Positions 8,287 through 15,211 of a stretch of DNA of 56,865 nucleotides are shown one piece after another; the first letter of the stretch is position 1; each line of letters starts with the position of its first letter. This stretch comes from Chromatiales bacterium (GTDB taxonomy: Bacteria; Pseudomonadota; Gammaproteobacteria; JAHELT01). The notes under the pieces are model-generated. The model saw only the letters and a list, made by a program, of their open reading frames with translations, searched no databases and was not told the origin of the DNA. The stretch spans positions 1 through 56,865 of the forward strand of contig JAHELT010000012.1 in the NCBI GenBank assembly GCA_024644045.1. The letters run 5' to 3'. The translations under genes and the position numbers were made by a program.

Positions 8287-8523
8287 TCAGGACGTGCGCC
8301 GCGTGGCCGGGACCAGCTGCCGCAGTGCGGCCACGAGTTGTTGCAGGCGCTTGCCGAGCCACTGCCCGCGGCCGACCCAGCGGCGGTCGCGCCCGGACAC
8401 GGGCTCATCGATGTAGCGGGTGGCCGCGTGCCGGTCGGACTCGGCCGCCGCTATGAAGGCCTCGAACTGCCACAGGTAGGGGCTCAGCGGCGTGCGTGAG
8501 AGGTTGTTCGGATTGCGTTTCAT
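8287..8523 (-). CDS. Small uncharacterised protein
   Basis: A 78-residue, Arg-rich basic protein starting MKRNPNNLSRTPLSPYLWQF. The start has a strong Shine-Dalgarno (AAAGGGAG, six to eight bases upstream), which is the main reason for calling it. No domain is recognised. It is divergent from the response regulator gene and upstream of the very small exported peptide on the same strand. Confidence 0.5.
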   Translation of the reverse strand: MKRNPNNLSRTPLSPYLWQFEAFIAAAESDRHAATRYIDEPVSGRDRRWVGRGQWLGKRLQQLVAALRQLVPATRRTS

Positions 8524-8839
8524 GACGGTACTCCCTTTGGTTCAGACCATCCTTCGAGCAGGGCGCTCGATCGGCCGTATTACCGGCCTGTCGTTCGCTC
8601 ATTCTCTTCAAACCGCCAGGCAATGCAGTGCTTTATGGGTACCTGGCCGCTGTGAAAAATTCCCCGGATATCCGTCTGGGTGCAAGACAGGTGTGTGCGC
8701 TGCTGAGGTGCATTGTAGGCGTCTGGCCCCTGGCGTAAATTGGACATTGGTCGTAAGACCATGGTCGAAGAGGCCCCGGCGATCGGCTATGCTCTAATGG
8801 TCTCCGCAGCGATTCATCATCAAAACCTGGCAGAGTGAC
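8524..8839. other. Divergent intergenic region ahead of the response regulator
   Basis: Non-coding DNA between the minus-strand small gene and the plus-strand response regulator. It must contain promoters for both. I see no clear operator repeats, riboswitch or terminator. It is slightly less GC-rich than the genes around it. Confidence 0.5.
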
Positions 8840-9466
8840 ATGAAGATCCTGCTCGCCGATGACCACGCGCTGTTCCGAGAGGGCATGCGCCACGTGCTCG
8901 CGCAACTGGATGAAAACGTCGAGATCGTCGAGGCCGGCGACTGTGCGCAGACGCTGGCGGCGATCGGCGCCCAGGCGGACTTCACGCTGGTGCTGCTCGA
9001 TCTGGACATGCCGGGCGAGGGCGGGTTTGCCGCGCTCGACACGTTGTCTGAGCAGCACGCCGCCCTGCCGATCGTGGTGCTCTCGGGCTCCGAGGAGCGC
9101 AAGGACATGCGCCGCGCGCTCGATAGCGGCGCGATGGGCTTCATACCCAAGTCGGCCACTGCACCCGTAATGCTGAGCGCGTTGCGGCTCGTGCTCGCCG
9201 GCGGTGTCTACGTGCCGCCCGCGCTGCTCGGCGGCAACACCGGCGAGGTGGCCAAGTCCGCGCCCGAGCTCACGCCGCGCCAGCTCGAAGTCCTGGACAA
9301 GATGACCGAGGGCAAGCCGAACAAGATCATTGCCGCCGAGCTGGGATTGACCGAAGCCACCGTCAAGGCGCATGTCACCGCCGTGCTGAAAACCCTCAAC
9401 GTCACCAACCGCACGCAGGCGGTGCGCGCCGGTGAGCGCGCGCGCCCGAAAACCGGCAACCGCTGA
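8840..9466 (+). CDS. LuxR/NarL-type response regulator
   Basis: A 208-residue two-domain regulator. The receiver domain has the acidic pair Asp7-Asp8, the phosphoacceptor Asp54 in LLDLDMPGEGG, and Lys104 in FIPKSA. The C-terminal LuxR-type helix-turn-helix runs from LTPRQLEVLDKM through NKIIAAELGLTEATVKAHVTAVLKTLNV, about residues 142-192. Phosphorylation should promote dimerisation and DNA binding. It ends three bases from the stop of the convergent hybrid kinase, its probable partner. Targets are unknown. Confidence 0.92.
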   Translation: MKILLADDHALFREGMRHVLAQLDENVEIVEAGDCAQTLAAIGAQADFTLVLLDLDMPGEGGFAALDTLSEQHAALPIVVLSGSEERKDMRRALDSGAMGFIPKSATAPVMLSALRLVLAGGVYVPPALLGGNTGEVAKSAPELTPRQLEVLDKMTEGKPNKIIAAELGLTEATVKAHVTAVLKTLNVTNRTQAVRAGERARPKTGNR

Positions 9467-9469
9467 GCG

Positions 9470-11248
9470 CTACGCCGGCGGAGCGGGCTTGCGTTTGCGC
9501 GCGTTGCGCAGGAATGCGCGCAGCATCGCCGGCTGCACCGGTTTGTGCACGAGCTGATAGCCGCTCGCGCGCACCTCACGCAACCGGTCCGCGGCGGTGT
9601 CGCCGGTGACGATCAGCGCCGGGATGCCGGGCCTGCATTCGCGGCGCAGCCGCTCGATGGCCTGCATGCCGTTGCGCCCGTCGCGCAAGCGGTAGTCCAC
9701 GATCAGCGCATCGGGAAAGTGCCCCGAGGCTCGCACCACGCCCACCGCTTCCTCCTCGGACCCCGCCAGGCTCACCTCGCACCCCCACAGCTCGAGCAGC
9801 GCCCGCATCCCCTCGCGGCCGCCGACCTCATCGTCGATCACCATGGCCCGCAGCCCGACCAGGTCGCTCAGCACCGCGTCCGCCCACGGCACCTCGTCGC
9901 CGGCGGCCACGGCCGGATCGCCCGGCGGCACCGTGATCGAGAAGCACGAGCCCTTGCCGGGCACCGAGTGCAACCCGATCGCGTGGTCCAGCAGGCGCGC
10001 CATGCGCTCCACGATGGCAAGCCCGAGGCCCAGCCCCTTGGCGCGGTCGCGTTCGGCATTGTCGAGCTGGTGGAACTCGTCGAAGATCTCCTGCTGGCGT
10101 GCGTGGGGAATGCCGATGCCGGTGTCGACCACATCGATGCGCACGCTCTCGTCGCGCCGCACGCAATGGATCTTGACCCCGCCGTGGTGCGTGTAGCGGA
10201 TCGCGTTGGAGACGAAGTTACGCAGGATACGCTCCAGCAGGGTCGCATCGCTGTGCACTACCAGGTTGCAGGTACCGACCTGCAGGGCCAGGCCCTTGGC
10301 CTGCGCCTCGGGGGTGAAGTCGTTCGCCAGGCGCTCGGTGAGCACGCTGAGATCGAAGTGGTCGATCTCCGGCTGCAGCACGCCAGCGTCCAGGCGCGAG
10401 ATGTCCAGCAGCGCGTTGAACAGCTCCTCCATCGCGCCCACCGAGGTCTTGATGTTGTCGACGATCCGGCGCTGCGCCCCGCGTCGGGTCAACTGATCGA
10501 GCGCCGAGGTGAACAGCATCAGCGCGTGCAGGGGCTGGCGCAGATCGTGGCTGGCGGCGGCGAGAAACTTCGATTTCGCCACGCTGGCCTGCTCCGCCTG
10601 GGTCTTCTGCAACCGCAGCTGCTCCAGCAGATCGTCGTTCTCGACCTGCAGTCGCACCATGTTCAGCAGCCGCCGCGCCGGCTCGCGCGCCGAAATCAGG
10701 TACATCGTGACGAACAGCATCGTCACCATCGCCGCTGCGGTGTGGATCGCGGTGCCCTGCACCAGCAGCACCACGGTGATGGGCAGCATCGCGAGCGGGA
10801 AGAAGCTGTAGAACTGCGGCAGGTAGACCGAGGAGGACAGCGACCCCGTGCCGAGCCCGATCAGCAGCAGCAGCAGGAGCATCTGGTGCTCCAGCGACTC
10901 GTACGGAAACAGCAGCACACCGCCGGCGCCCCACAGCAGGCCGACGACCAGCCCCGAGACCATCACGTAGCGCTGCCACAGCGGGTGCGACTGCCCGGCC
11001 GCCTGGTGGTGAAACAGGTTCACCAGCGCCGCGCAACCGGCCAGTACCGCCGTCAGCGCCACGTACCACGTTACCAGCCGCGGCAGCGGCACGACTTCCC
11101 ACAGGACGGCAGTCACCGCGGTGGCGACCACGAAATGGATCGCGAGCCGGTAGGGTGAGAACTGGAAATGGATCTTCAGCTGCTGGCTGCGGATCTCGTG
11201 CTCGCGCGGATGCATTGCCGCCGGAAGCGGTAGTGCGTGGGTAGCCAT
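9470..11248 (-). CDS. Membrane hybrid sensor histidine kinase with C-terminal receiver
   Basis: A 592-residue protein. Up to six membrane segments span about residues 35-185, followed by a coiled linker, then the dimerisation/phosphoacceptor motif AAASHDLRQPLHAL (His234). The ATPase domain has N-box Asn348, DTGIGIP and a GLGLGL glycine lid. The receiver domain has Asp518 in VDYRLRDG and Lys569. The SHDLRQPLHAL form is typical of a hybrid-kinase group in Pseudomonadota. No extracellular sensor domain is seen, so sensing is probably through the membrane part. The ATG chosen has GAGGAG just upstream; a longer open frame lacks one. It converges on the LuxR-type regulator. Confidence 0.9.
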   Translation of the reverse strand: MATHALPLPAAMHPREHEIRSQQLKIHFQFSPYRLAIHFVVATAVTAVLWEVVPLPRLVTWYVALTAVLAGCAALVNLFHHQAAGQSHPLWQRYVMVSGLVVGLLWGAGGVLLFPYESLEHQMLLLLLLIGLGTGSLSSSVYLPQFYSFFPLAMLPITVVLLVQGTAIHTAAAMVTMLFVTMYLISAREPARRLLNMVRLQVENDDLLEQLRLQKTQAEQASVAKSKFLAAASHDLRQPLHALMLFTSALDQLTRRGAQRRIVDNIKTSVGAMEELFNALLDISRLDAGVLQPEIDHFDLSVLTERLANDFTPEAQAKGLALQVGTCNLVVHSDATLLERILRNFVSNAIRYTHHGGVKIHCVRRDESVRIDVVDTGIGIPHARQQEIFDEFHQLDNAERDRAKGLGLGLAIVERMARLLDHAIGLHSVPGKGSCFSITVPPGDPAVAAGDEVPWADAVLSDLVGLRAMVIDDEVGGREGMRALLELWGCEVSLAGSEEEAVGVVRASGHFPDALIVDYRLRDGRNGMQAIERLRRECRPGIPALIVTGDTAADRLREVRASGYQLVHKPVQPAMLRAFLRNARKRKPAPPA

Positions 11249-11651
11249 GTCAAACTCCTCGTCCGCAGCCTCGCCGGGCGCCGACGCTGTCGATCCGTGG
11301 TCCGCGGGCAGGAAAGCAACGCCCACAAACCCGTCGATCCGACGCTGTGCGCCGCCGATCGCCGGCGCGCCCTTGTTCCTTCGCGCGCTGTCCGGTAACC
11401 GTATCATGACAGAGGCCGGCCGCCGCCCGTATGCAGCACGTCACGCCCGGCCCGTGCAATATTCACGGCGGGGAGGCGACAAACTACTGTCGTCTCCGGC
11501 GTATGCAACGGACAGGGCTTGGGCGTACTGGGGTGCTCCACGGTCAGGCGGCTGACAATCACTACGCATGCGGGCGCCCCTGCCGCGGCGCTGGGCCGCG
11601 ATGGCCCATCCGTGCATTGTTCATGCCGCGGCCCTGTTGGATAATCCGGGG

Positions 11652-12167
11652 ATGCGTTCGGAGATCGTGCGTCAGATGAAAGCGGCCCGCTGCATCAGCC
11701 GCCAGGATTACGAGCAGGCGCTCGTGCACCTGCGCGCGATCAAGAAGACGGTGGGCCCCGACCCGCACACGCTGGCCACGATGGCGATGTGCTACGAGCG
11801 CGTGGGCGATCCGCAGTCCGCCATCAAGGCTGCGGAGGAAGCGCTGGCCATCGACAGCGGGCATTTCGCCAGCCTGCAGCGGCTGGCGCGGATCCACCTG
11901 GGCCTCGAAGACTACGCGAAGGCGAAGGACTTCGTGCAGCGTGCGCTGGAGCACTATCCGGCGCCGCTGCCGCCACCGCCGCGCGTGTATTTCTGGCTGC
12001 TGCGGCTGCTCCGCGTGTTCCCCCGGGTACGGCGGGTCGAGCAAACGGTCAGGCAGGACCTCCTCAACCCGAACCGCAACAACGAGCAGTGGTTCGGTTG
12101 GGCCCAGCACTATCTCGCGTGGTACGAGCGGGAGTTCGAAGAAAAAGCGACGTACACCGTTCACTGA
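11652..12167 (+). CDS. Tetratricopeptide-repeat protein
   Basis: About 171 residues. Two to three TPR helix pairs are visible: DYEQALVHLRAIKK, then LATMAMCYERVGDPQSAIKAAEEAL, then ARIHLGLEDYAKAKDFVQRALEHYP. A Pro-rich joint and a basic C-terminal helix region follow. TPRs mediate protein contacts; no enzyme domain or signal is present. The frame is open 28 codons further upstream, but that part looks non-coding, so the ATG before RSEIVRQMK is preferred without a strong ribosome site. Confidence 0.6.
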   Translation: MRSEIVRQMKAARCISRQDYEQALVHLRAIKKTVGPDPHTLATMAMCYERVGDPQSAIKAAEEALAIDSGHFASLQRLARIHLGLEDYAKAKDFVQRALEHYPAPLPPPPRVYFWLLRLLRVFPRVRRVEQTVRQDLLNPNRNNEQWFGWAQHYLAWYEREFEEKATYTVH

Positions 12168-12299
12168 GGCACAGGGAGTACGGCCGGGTGCGGACCGGGC
12201 GCAGGGCAGGCGATGGCAACGACGCGCATTGGACAAATTGGCCGGTAACGGGCTGCGCGGCTGGGGCGCCGCCAAGGCCAATTGTTTCGGACGGCAGGG

Positions 12300-12422
12300 A
12301 TGGCGTTGCGGCCGCGGTCGACGACTGATGTGCGTGAGGACTACTGGCACGAGGTACGCAAGCTGCCCGAGAATGCGCATATGACAAGGTTCCGTGCGAT
12401 AGGCAAGCACTTGGCAGCATGA
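12300..12422 (+). CDS. Putative 40-residue protein, coupled to next gene
   Basis: A short frame from the ATG at 12300 ending in the sequence REDYWHEVRKLPENAHMTR and AIGKHLAA. Its TGA overlaps the ATG of the next gene as ATGA, an arrangement typical of translational coupling. The composition looks protein-like, with Trp, Tyr and balanced charges. No homologue is recognised, and chance cannot be excluded. Confidence 0.4.
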   Translation: MALRPRSTTDVREDYWHEVRKLPENAHMTRFRAIGKHLAA

Positions 12423-12715
12423 GCAAGCAGCAGCAACCGCTGGACTGGGAACGGGTCGAGGCGCTCCTCAGCGCCCGCCTGGCCTCGGTCGAGGAGGAAA
12501 TACGGCACTACCCGGCGCCGATCCCCGCGTGCGATGCGCAGTTCAACTACCTGCTGGAGCAGCGATCGCAGATCCCGCAGGCGATCGCCCGGCTGCGCGA
12601 CATCATGCAGCAGCCGGCGGGCATGCCTCAAAGACAGCAGGCACTCGCTGCGTTCGTATCGGCCTGTCCCTTCGTCGACGCTGCCGCATTGTCGCGCGAA
12701 CCGGTCGCGGGCTGA
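12419..12715 (+). CDS. Uncharacterised small protein
   Basis: A 98-residue acidic, mostly helical protein (DWERVEALLSARLASVEEEI and the central LLEQRSQIPQAIARLRDIM). There is no signal, membrane segment or recognised domain. It sits between the 40-residue frame and the next uncharacterised gene on the same strand with short gaps, so the three may be one transcript. Confidence 0.55.
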   Translation: MSKQQQPLDWERVEALLSARLASVEEEIRHYPAPIPACDAQFNYLLEQRSQIPQAIARLRDIMQQPAGMPQRQQALAAFVSACPFVDAAALSREPVAG

Positions 12716-12741
12716 GAACAGGCAACCTGTAGCCGAACGGT

Positions 12742-13362
12742 ATGGCGTCCCCCGACATACGAACCAACCGCGATCTGTATCTCGCCATCGCCGCGCTCGT
12801 CGAGGAAAAGGAAACCTGCGAGCGCTCACTCGAAGCCTACCTGCGGGCGCTGCTCCCGGCGGGCGAACGCTTCGCCAGCCACGAATCGATCAGCATCGAC
12901 GCTTTCTTCGCGCTGCTCACCGCCGCGTTCACGGAGCAGATGCACCCGTTCGACGACCAGTGGCGCACACAGTATGACGAGCTACCGAACGAAGCGCCCG
13001 GTTTCGACGGCTGGCGCGCCACCCTGATCCGCCAGATCGTCGACCTGCACGAAATGGAAGAGAGCGGCGTGCTCGAAGCCCGGTTCCGCAGTTTCGGCGT
13101 CGATTCCCCGCGCAACTCACGCTGGTACAACTTCGACCCACCCGGCTATCTCGAATCCGCACTCGCCGGCGCGTTCGGCCGCTGGGAACCCGGCGCGGCA
13201 ACCCGCCGCCGGCTGGTCCCGGGCAACGTCGCCGTGCGCCGGGACGACGGCTCGATCACCGACGCCGACCCGCGCGACCTCCTGCGCCCGCAAACCGAAA
13301 TGCCCGCGATCACCTGGAACCAGTTCAAGGACTTTGTGTACTGCGGGCAGACTTACGAGTGA
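12742..13362 (+). CDS. Uncharacterised protein
   Basis: A 206-residue soluble protein with no recognised domain. The first half is helical and acidic (LYLAIAALVEEKE, SLEAYLRALLPAGERF). The second half has a WYNFDPPGYLESAL segment and a C-terminal ITWNQFKDFVYCGQTYE. Codon use matches neighbours. It ends about 110 bases before the remnant insertion sequence. Confidence 0.6.
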   Translation: MASPDIRTNRDLYLAIAALVEEKETCERSLEAYLRALLPAGERFASHESISIDAFFALLTAAFTEQMHPFDDQWRTQYDELPNEAPGFDGWRATLIRQIVDLHEMEESGVLEARFRSFGVDSPRNSRWYNFDPPGYLESALAGAFGRWEPGAATRRRLVPGNVAVRRDDGSITDADPRDLLRPQTEMPAITWNQFKDFVYCGQTYE

Positions 13363-13470
13363 AGCGGAACAACGAAAGTAATACTTTTCGAGCGCCAGTG
13401 GTGTCCAGCGAATTGCTGCCCGTGACGTCCTCCCCAAACTGAGCCCACAGCGAATCTAGGAATTTTCACG

Positions 13471-13615
13471 TCAGGCAGCCTTCTCGAGTTGAGAGCGGTA
13501 TTCAACTGGTGTGAGGTAACCGATGCCGCTGTGCGGACGTTCTTCGTTGTAGTGCGCACGCCAGCGATCAACAATCTGCCGTGCATGGTAGAGCGATGAG
13601 AAGACGCTCTCGTTC
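13471..13615 (-). pseudogene. IS3-family transposase, C-terminal fragment
   Basis: The last ~48 codons of a DDE transposase: NESVFSSLYHARQIVDRW followed by RAHYNEERPHSGIGYLTPVEY. This is the hallmark C-terminus of IS3-group OrfB, just past the catalytic Glu. The Glu itself and everything before it are missing here; the other half lies at 14310-14680 in the same orientation, separated by AT-rich unrelated DNA. About 26 residues around the Glu are lost at the junction, so this is not a clean insertion. The flank down to 13363 may hold the IS end. Confidence 0.8.
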
Positions 13616-13792
13616 AAGCGTGCCGCTACTCTTACCGGCGAGATCCAGTACGCACCAGGAAACCAAGTGCCCGTAACAGTCGTGACAAAGGCCTGCGCTT
13701 TAGCGATGTTCGAAGAACAGTATTTTCGGACCAACCGCGAACAGAGAAGTATCTTAGTCAAGTTGATTCACAGTTGGAAGAGAAGCAATTGA
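13613..13792 (+). pseudogene. Truncated frame of unknown protein inside the broken IS
   Basis: An open plus-strand frame begins at the IS junction without its own start and reads LTGEIQYAPGNQVPVTVV, then EEQYFRTNREQRSILVKL, ending in a TGA. If one A is removed near 13787 the frame runs straight into the next open reading frame (IEEGLKGKRWPG onward). It may therefore be the 5'-truncated, frameshifted front part of the following gene. No family is recognised. Confidence 0.35.
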
Positions 13793-13874
13793 AGAAGGGC
13801 TGAAAGGAAAACGATGGCCGGGAGTGATACGTTCGATACTACGACAATCAATTAACCATCACAGATATCCAATA

Positions 13875-14291
13875 ATGAATAGGCTCAACGCGCTTGGTCA
13901 CATCATACTCGACGAGGCGATTTCACCGCGACGTTTCGACGAAGAATGTAGACAATGGTTGGAGGAGTTAGTTGAGAACGAGGAACGATACAATGCGCCA
14001 TTTCACTACCCACCATTACAGGTGGGTTTGGCGGCGTCAATGCTGTGGTTTGAGTGCCGTCAGTCATCCACGCTTCAGCAAATAGCAGAGGATCGACTCG
14101 TAGCTAGCGAACAAATGTATACAAAGAAGGGCAAGTACTACTCGCGTATAAGAAACATGTACTACCTTTATAACGATTTTAACGATAGAGTCGTGCACTA
14201 TAACCAGGCGGTACAGATGGCAGCCGCCGATTTATCTGGTTTGTTGCTAAGTGCCATCAGAGCGAATGATCTTAAGATCACCAACCAGTAA
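13875..14291 (+). CDS. AT-rich uncharacterised gene lodged in a broken IS
   Basis: A 138-residue protein from the ATG at 13875, or 155 residues from a GTG at 13824. It is mostly helical, with many Tyr and Asn residues (MYYLYNDFNDRVVHYNQ) and no membrane segment. Base composition is clearly more AT-rich than anything else in the window, and codon use differs from neighbours, which points to horizontal origin. Both sides are halves of an IS3-type transposase. The part just upstream may be the front end of the same original gene. Function unknown. Confidence 0.5.
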   Translation: MNRLNALGHIILDEAISPRRFDEECRQWLEELVENEERYNAPFHYPPLQVGLAASMLWFECRQSSTLQQIAEDRLVASEQMYTKKGKYYSRIRNMYYLYNDFNDRVVHYNQAVQMAAADLSGLLLSAIRANDLKITNQ

Positions 14292-14309
14292 TAGTCTGAA
14301 TAGAATGTT

Positions 14310-14680
14310 ATCGACCAGCATTTTCTTCAGCCAGCTCTGCACCGCCGAACAAACCACTTCGGGCCGATATCGCTGCGTAGACAACCCGGTCGCCCGTGCT
14401 CTTGGAACAGCTGATCGAGAATACGCAACACATCGCTGGCGGTCAGGTTGCGCGCCGGGGCAGATCGCGATGCCCTGACGGGAGAACTCATCGACCACCG
14501 CCAGGCACTTCAGCGTGCGACCGTCGATTGTCTGATCAAAGACAAAATCGTAGCCCCACACATGGTTTGGGTAGTGGGCGCGTCTTACCCAGTTCGTCGT
14601 CGTTCCCAATACGCGCTTTCTTCGGCGCGTTCGCTCCACTTTCAGTAACCGCCAGACTTTAGCTGAGAGTGCTACTGATA
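14310..14680 (-). pseudogene. IS3-family transposase, DDE N-terminal part, frameshifted
   Basis: Reading leftwards, the product starts without its front end at about [17 protein letters not shown]. It continues through NHVWGYDFVFDQTIDGRTLK with the first catalytic Asp and VVDEFSRQ, then shifts frame to ARNLTASDVLRILDQLF and RPGCLRSDIGP, and shifts again to VCSAVQSWLKKM. Two frameshifts and a changed second-Asp motif (RSDIGPK instead of the usual RSDNGPE) show it is dead. The rest of the gene is at 13471-13615. Its upstream end runs into the ArsR gene. Confidence 0.82.
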
Positions 14681-14967
14681 AAGGGGAGACGTCGCGGGAG
14701 CCCTGTTTCCCAGAACGCCTCGAAGTGCACGCGCAGGCTGCCGAGTGCGTTACGGTCGGCGCGGTAGTAGCGGGTTGTACCGCTCACGTGCACTTGCACC
14801 GACTCGCGCAGCACGCGCAGATGCCGCGACACGGCCGGGCGCGAGATGGCGAAATGGTTGGCGATCTCGCCGGCAGCGACTTTCTGCGACCACACGCGTA
14901 TGAGGATCGCGCGGCGCGTGGGGTCGGCCAGTGCGCGGAACTGTTCATCGACCTCGGAACTGGTCAT
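14659..14967 (-). CDS. ArsR-family transcriptional regulator, C-terminus altered by IS junction
   Basis: A 102-residue winged-helix regulator: [17 protein letters not shown], the recognition region [22 protein letters not shown], and a wing with [21 protein letters not shown]. Homologues usually continue with a short helix; here the last ~14 residues (from LPRRLPF) overlap the IS remnant and look unrelated. There are no Cys metal-site motifs, so it belongs to the non-metal group often paired with SRPBCC or membrane genes, which is not found here. It may still bind DNA. A palindrome upstream is a candidate operator. Confidence 0.78.
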   Translation of the reverse strand: MTSSEVDEQFRALADPTRRAILIRVWSQKVAAGEIANHFAISRPAVSRHLRVLRESVQVHVSGTTRYYRADRNALGSLRVHFEAFWETGLPRRLPFISSTLS

Positions 14968-14984
14968 CAGTATTTAACGGATCT

Positions 14985-15005
14985 GTTACGTAACGTACAT
15001 GTTAC
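14985..15005. promoter_or_regulatory. Candidate operator palindrome upstream of the ArsR-type gene
   Basis: GTTACGTAAC is a perfect ten-base palindrome 18 bases ahead of the ArsR start codon. A further GTTAC half site follows at 15001-15005. Autoregulation through such a site is usual for the family. This is inferred from position and symmetry only. Confidence 0.4.
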
Positions 15006-15211
15006 ACAAAACGAATCTGTCAACTGTTGATCGGGGCGGTCGGGCCGCGGTTGGGCGTTTGCGGTGCGATCGTCGCGCAGTTCGCCGCGGTTTGGCTGCC
15101 AATGGCAGAAAAACTGTAAAGCTTTCCGTCACTTACTGGCATTACCGCGATTCCTGTTGTAGACGTACACGTGTCCCCTGCGATTTTTCTCGAACCATGA
15201 AGGAGGTCGCC

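Noticed and set aside
9545-11158. A 537-codon open frame on the plus strand
   Set aside because: It lies antisense to the hybrid histidine kinase, whose domains and ribosome site are clear. The frame is a by-product of high GC content; its translation is rich in Arg, His and Gln with no domain.
13824-14291. Toxin-antitoxin or defence gene in the AT-rich segment
   Set aside because: No partner gene or known motif is present, so this would be a guess from composition alone.
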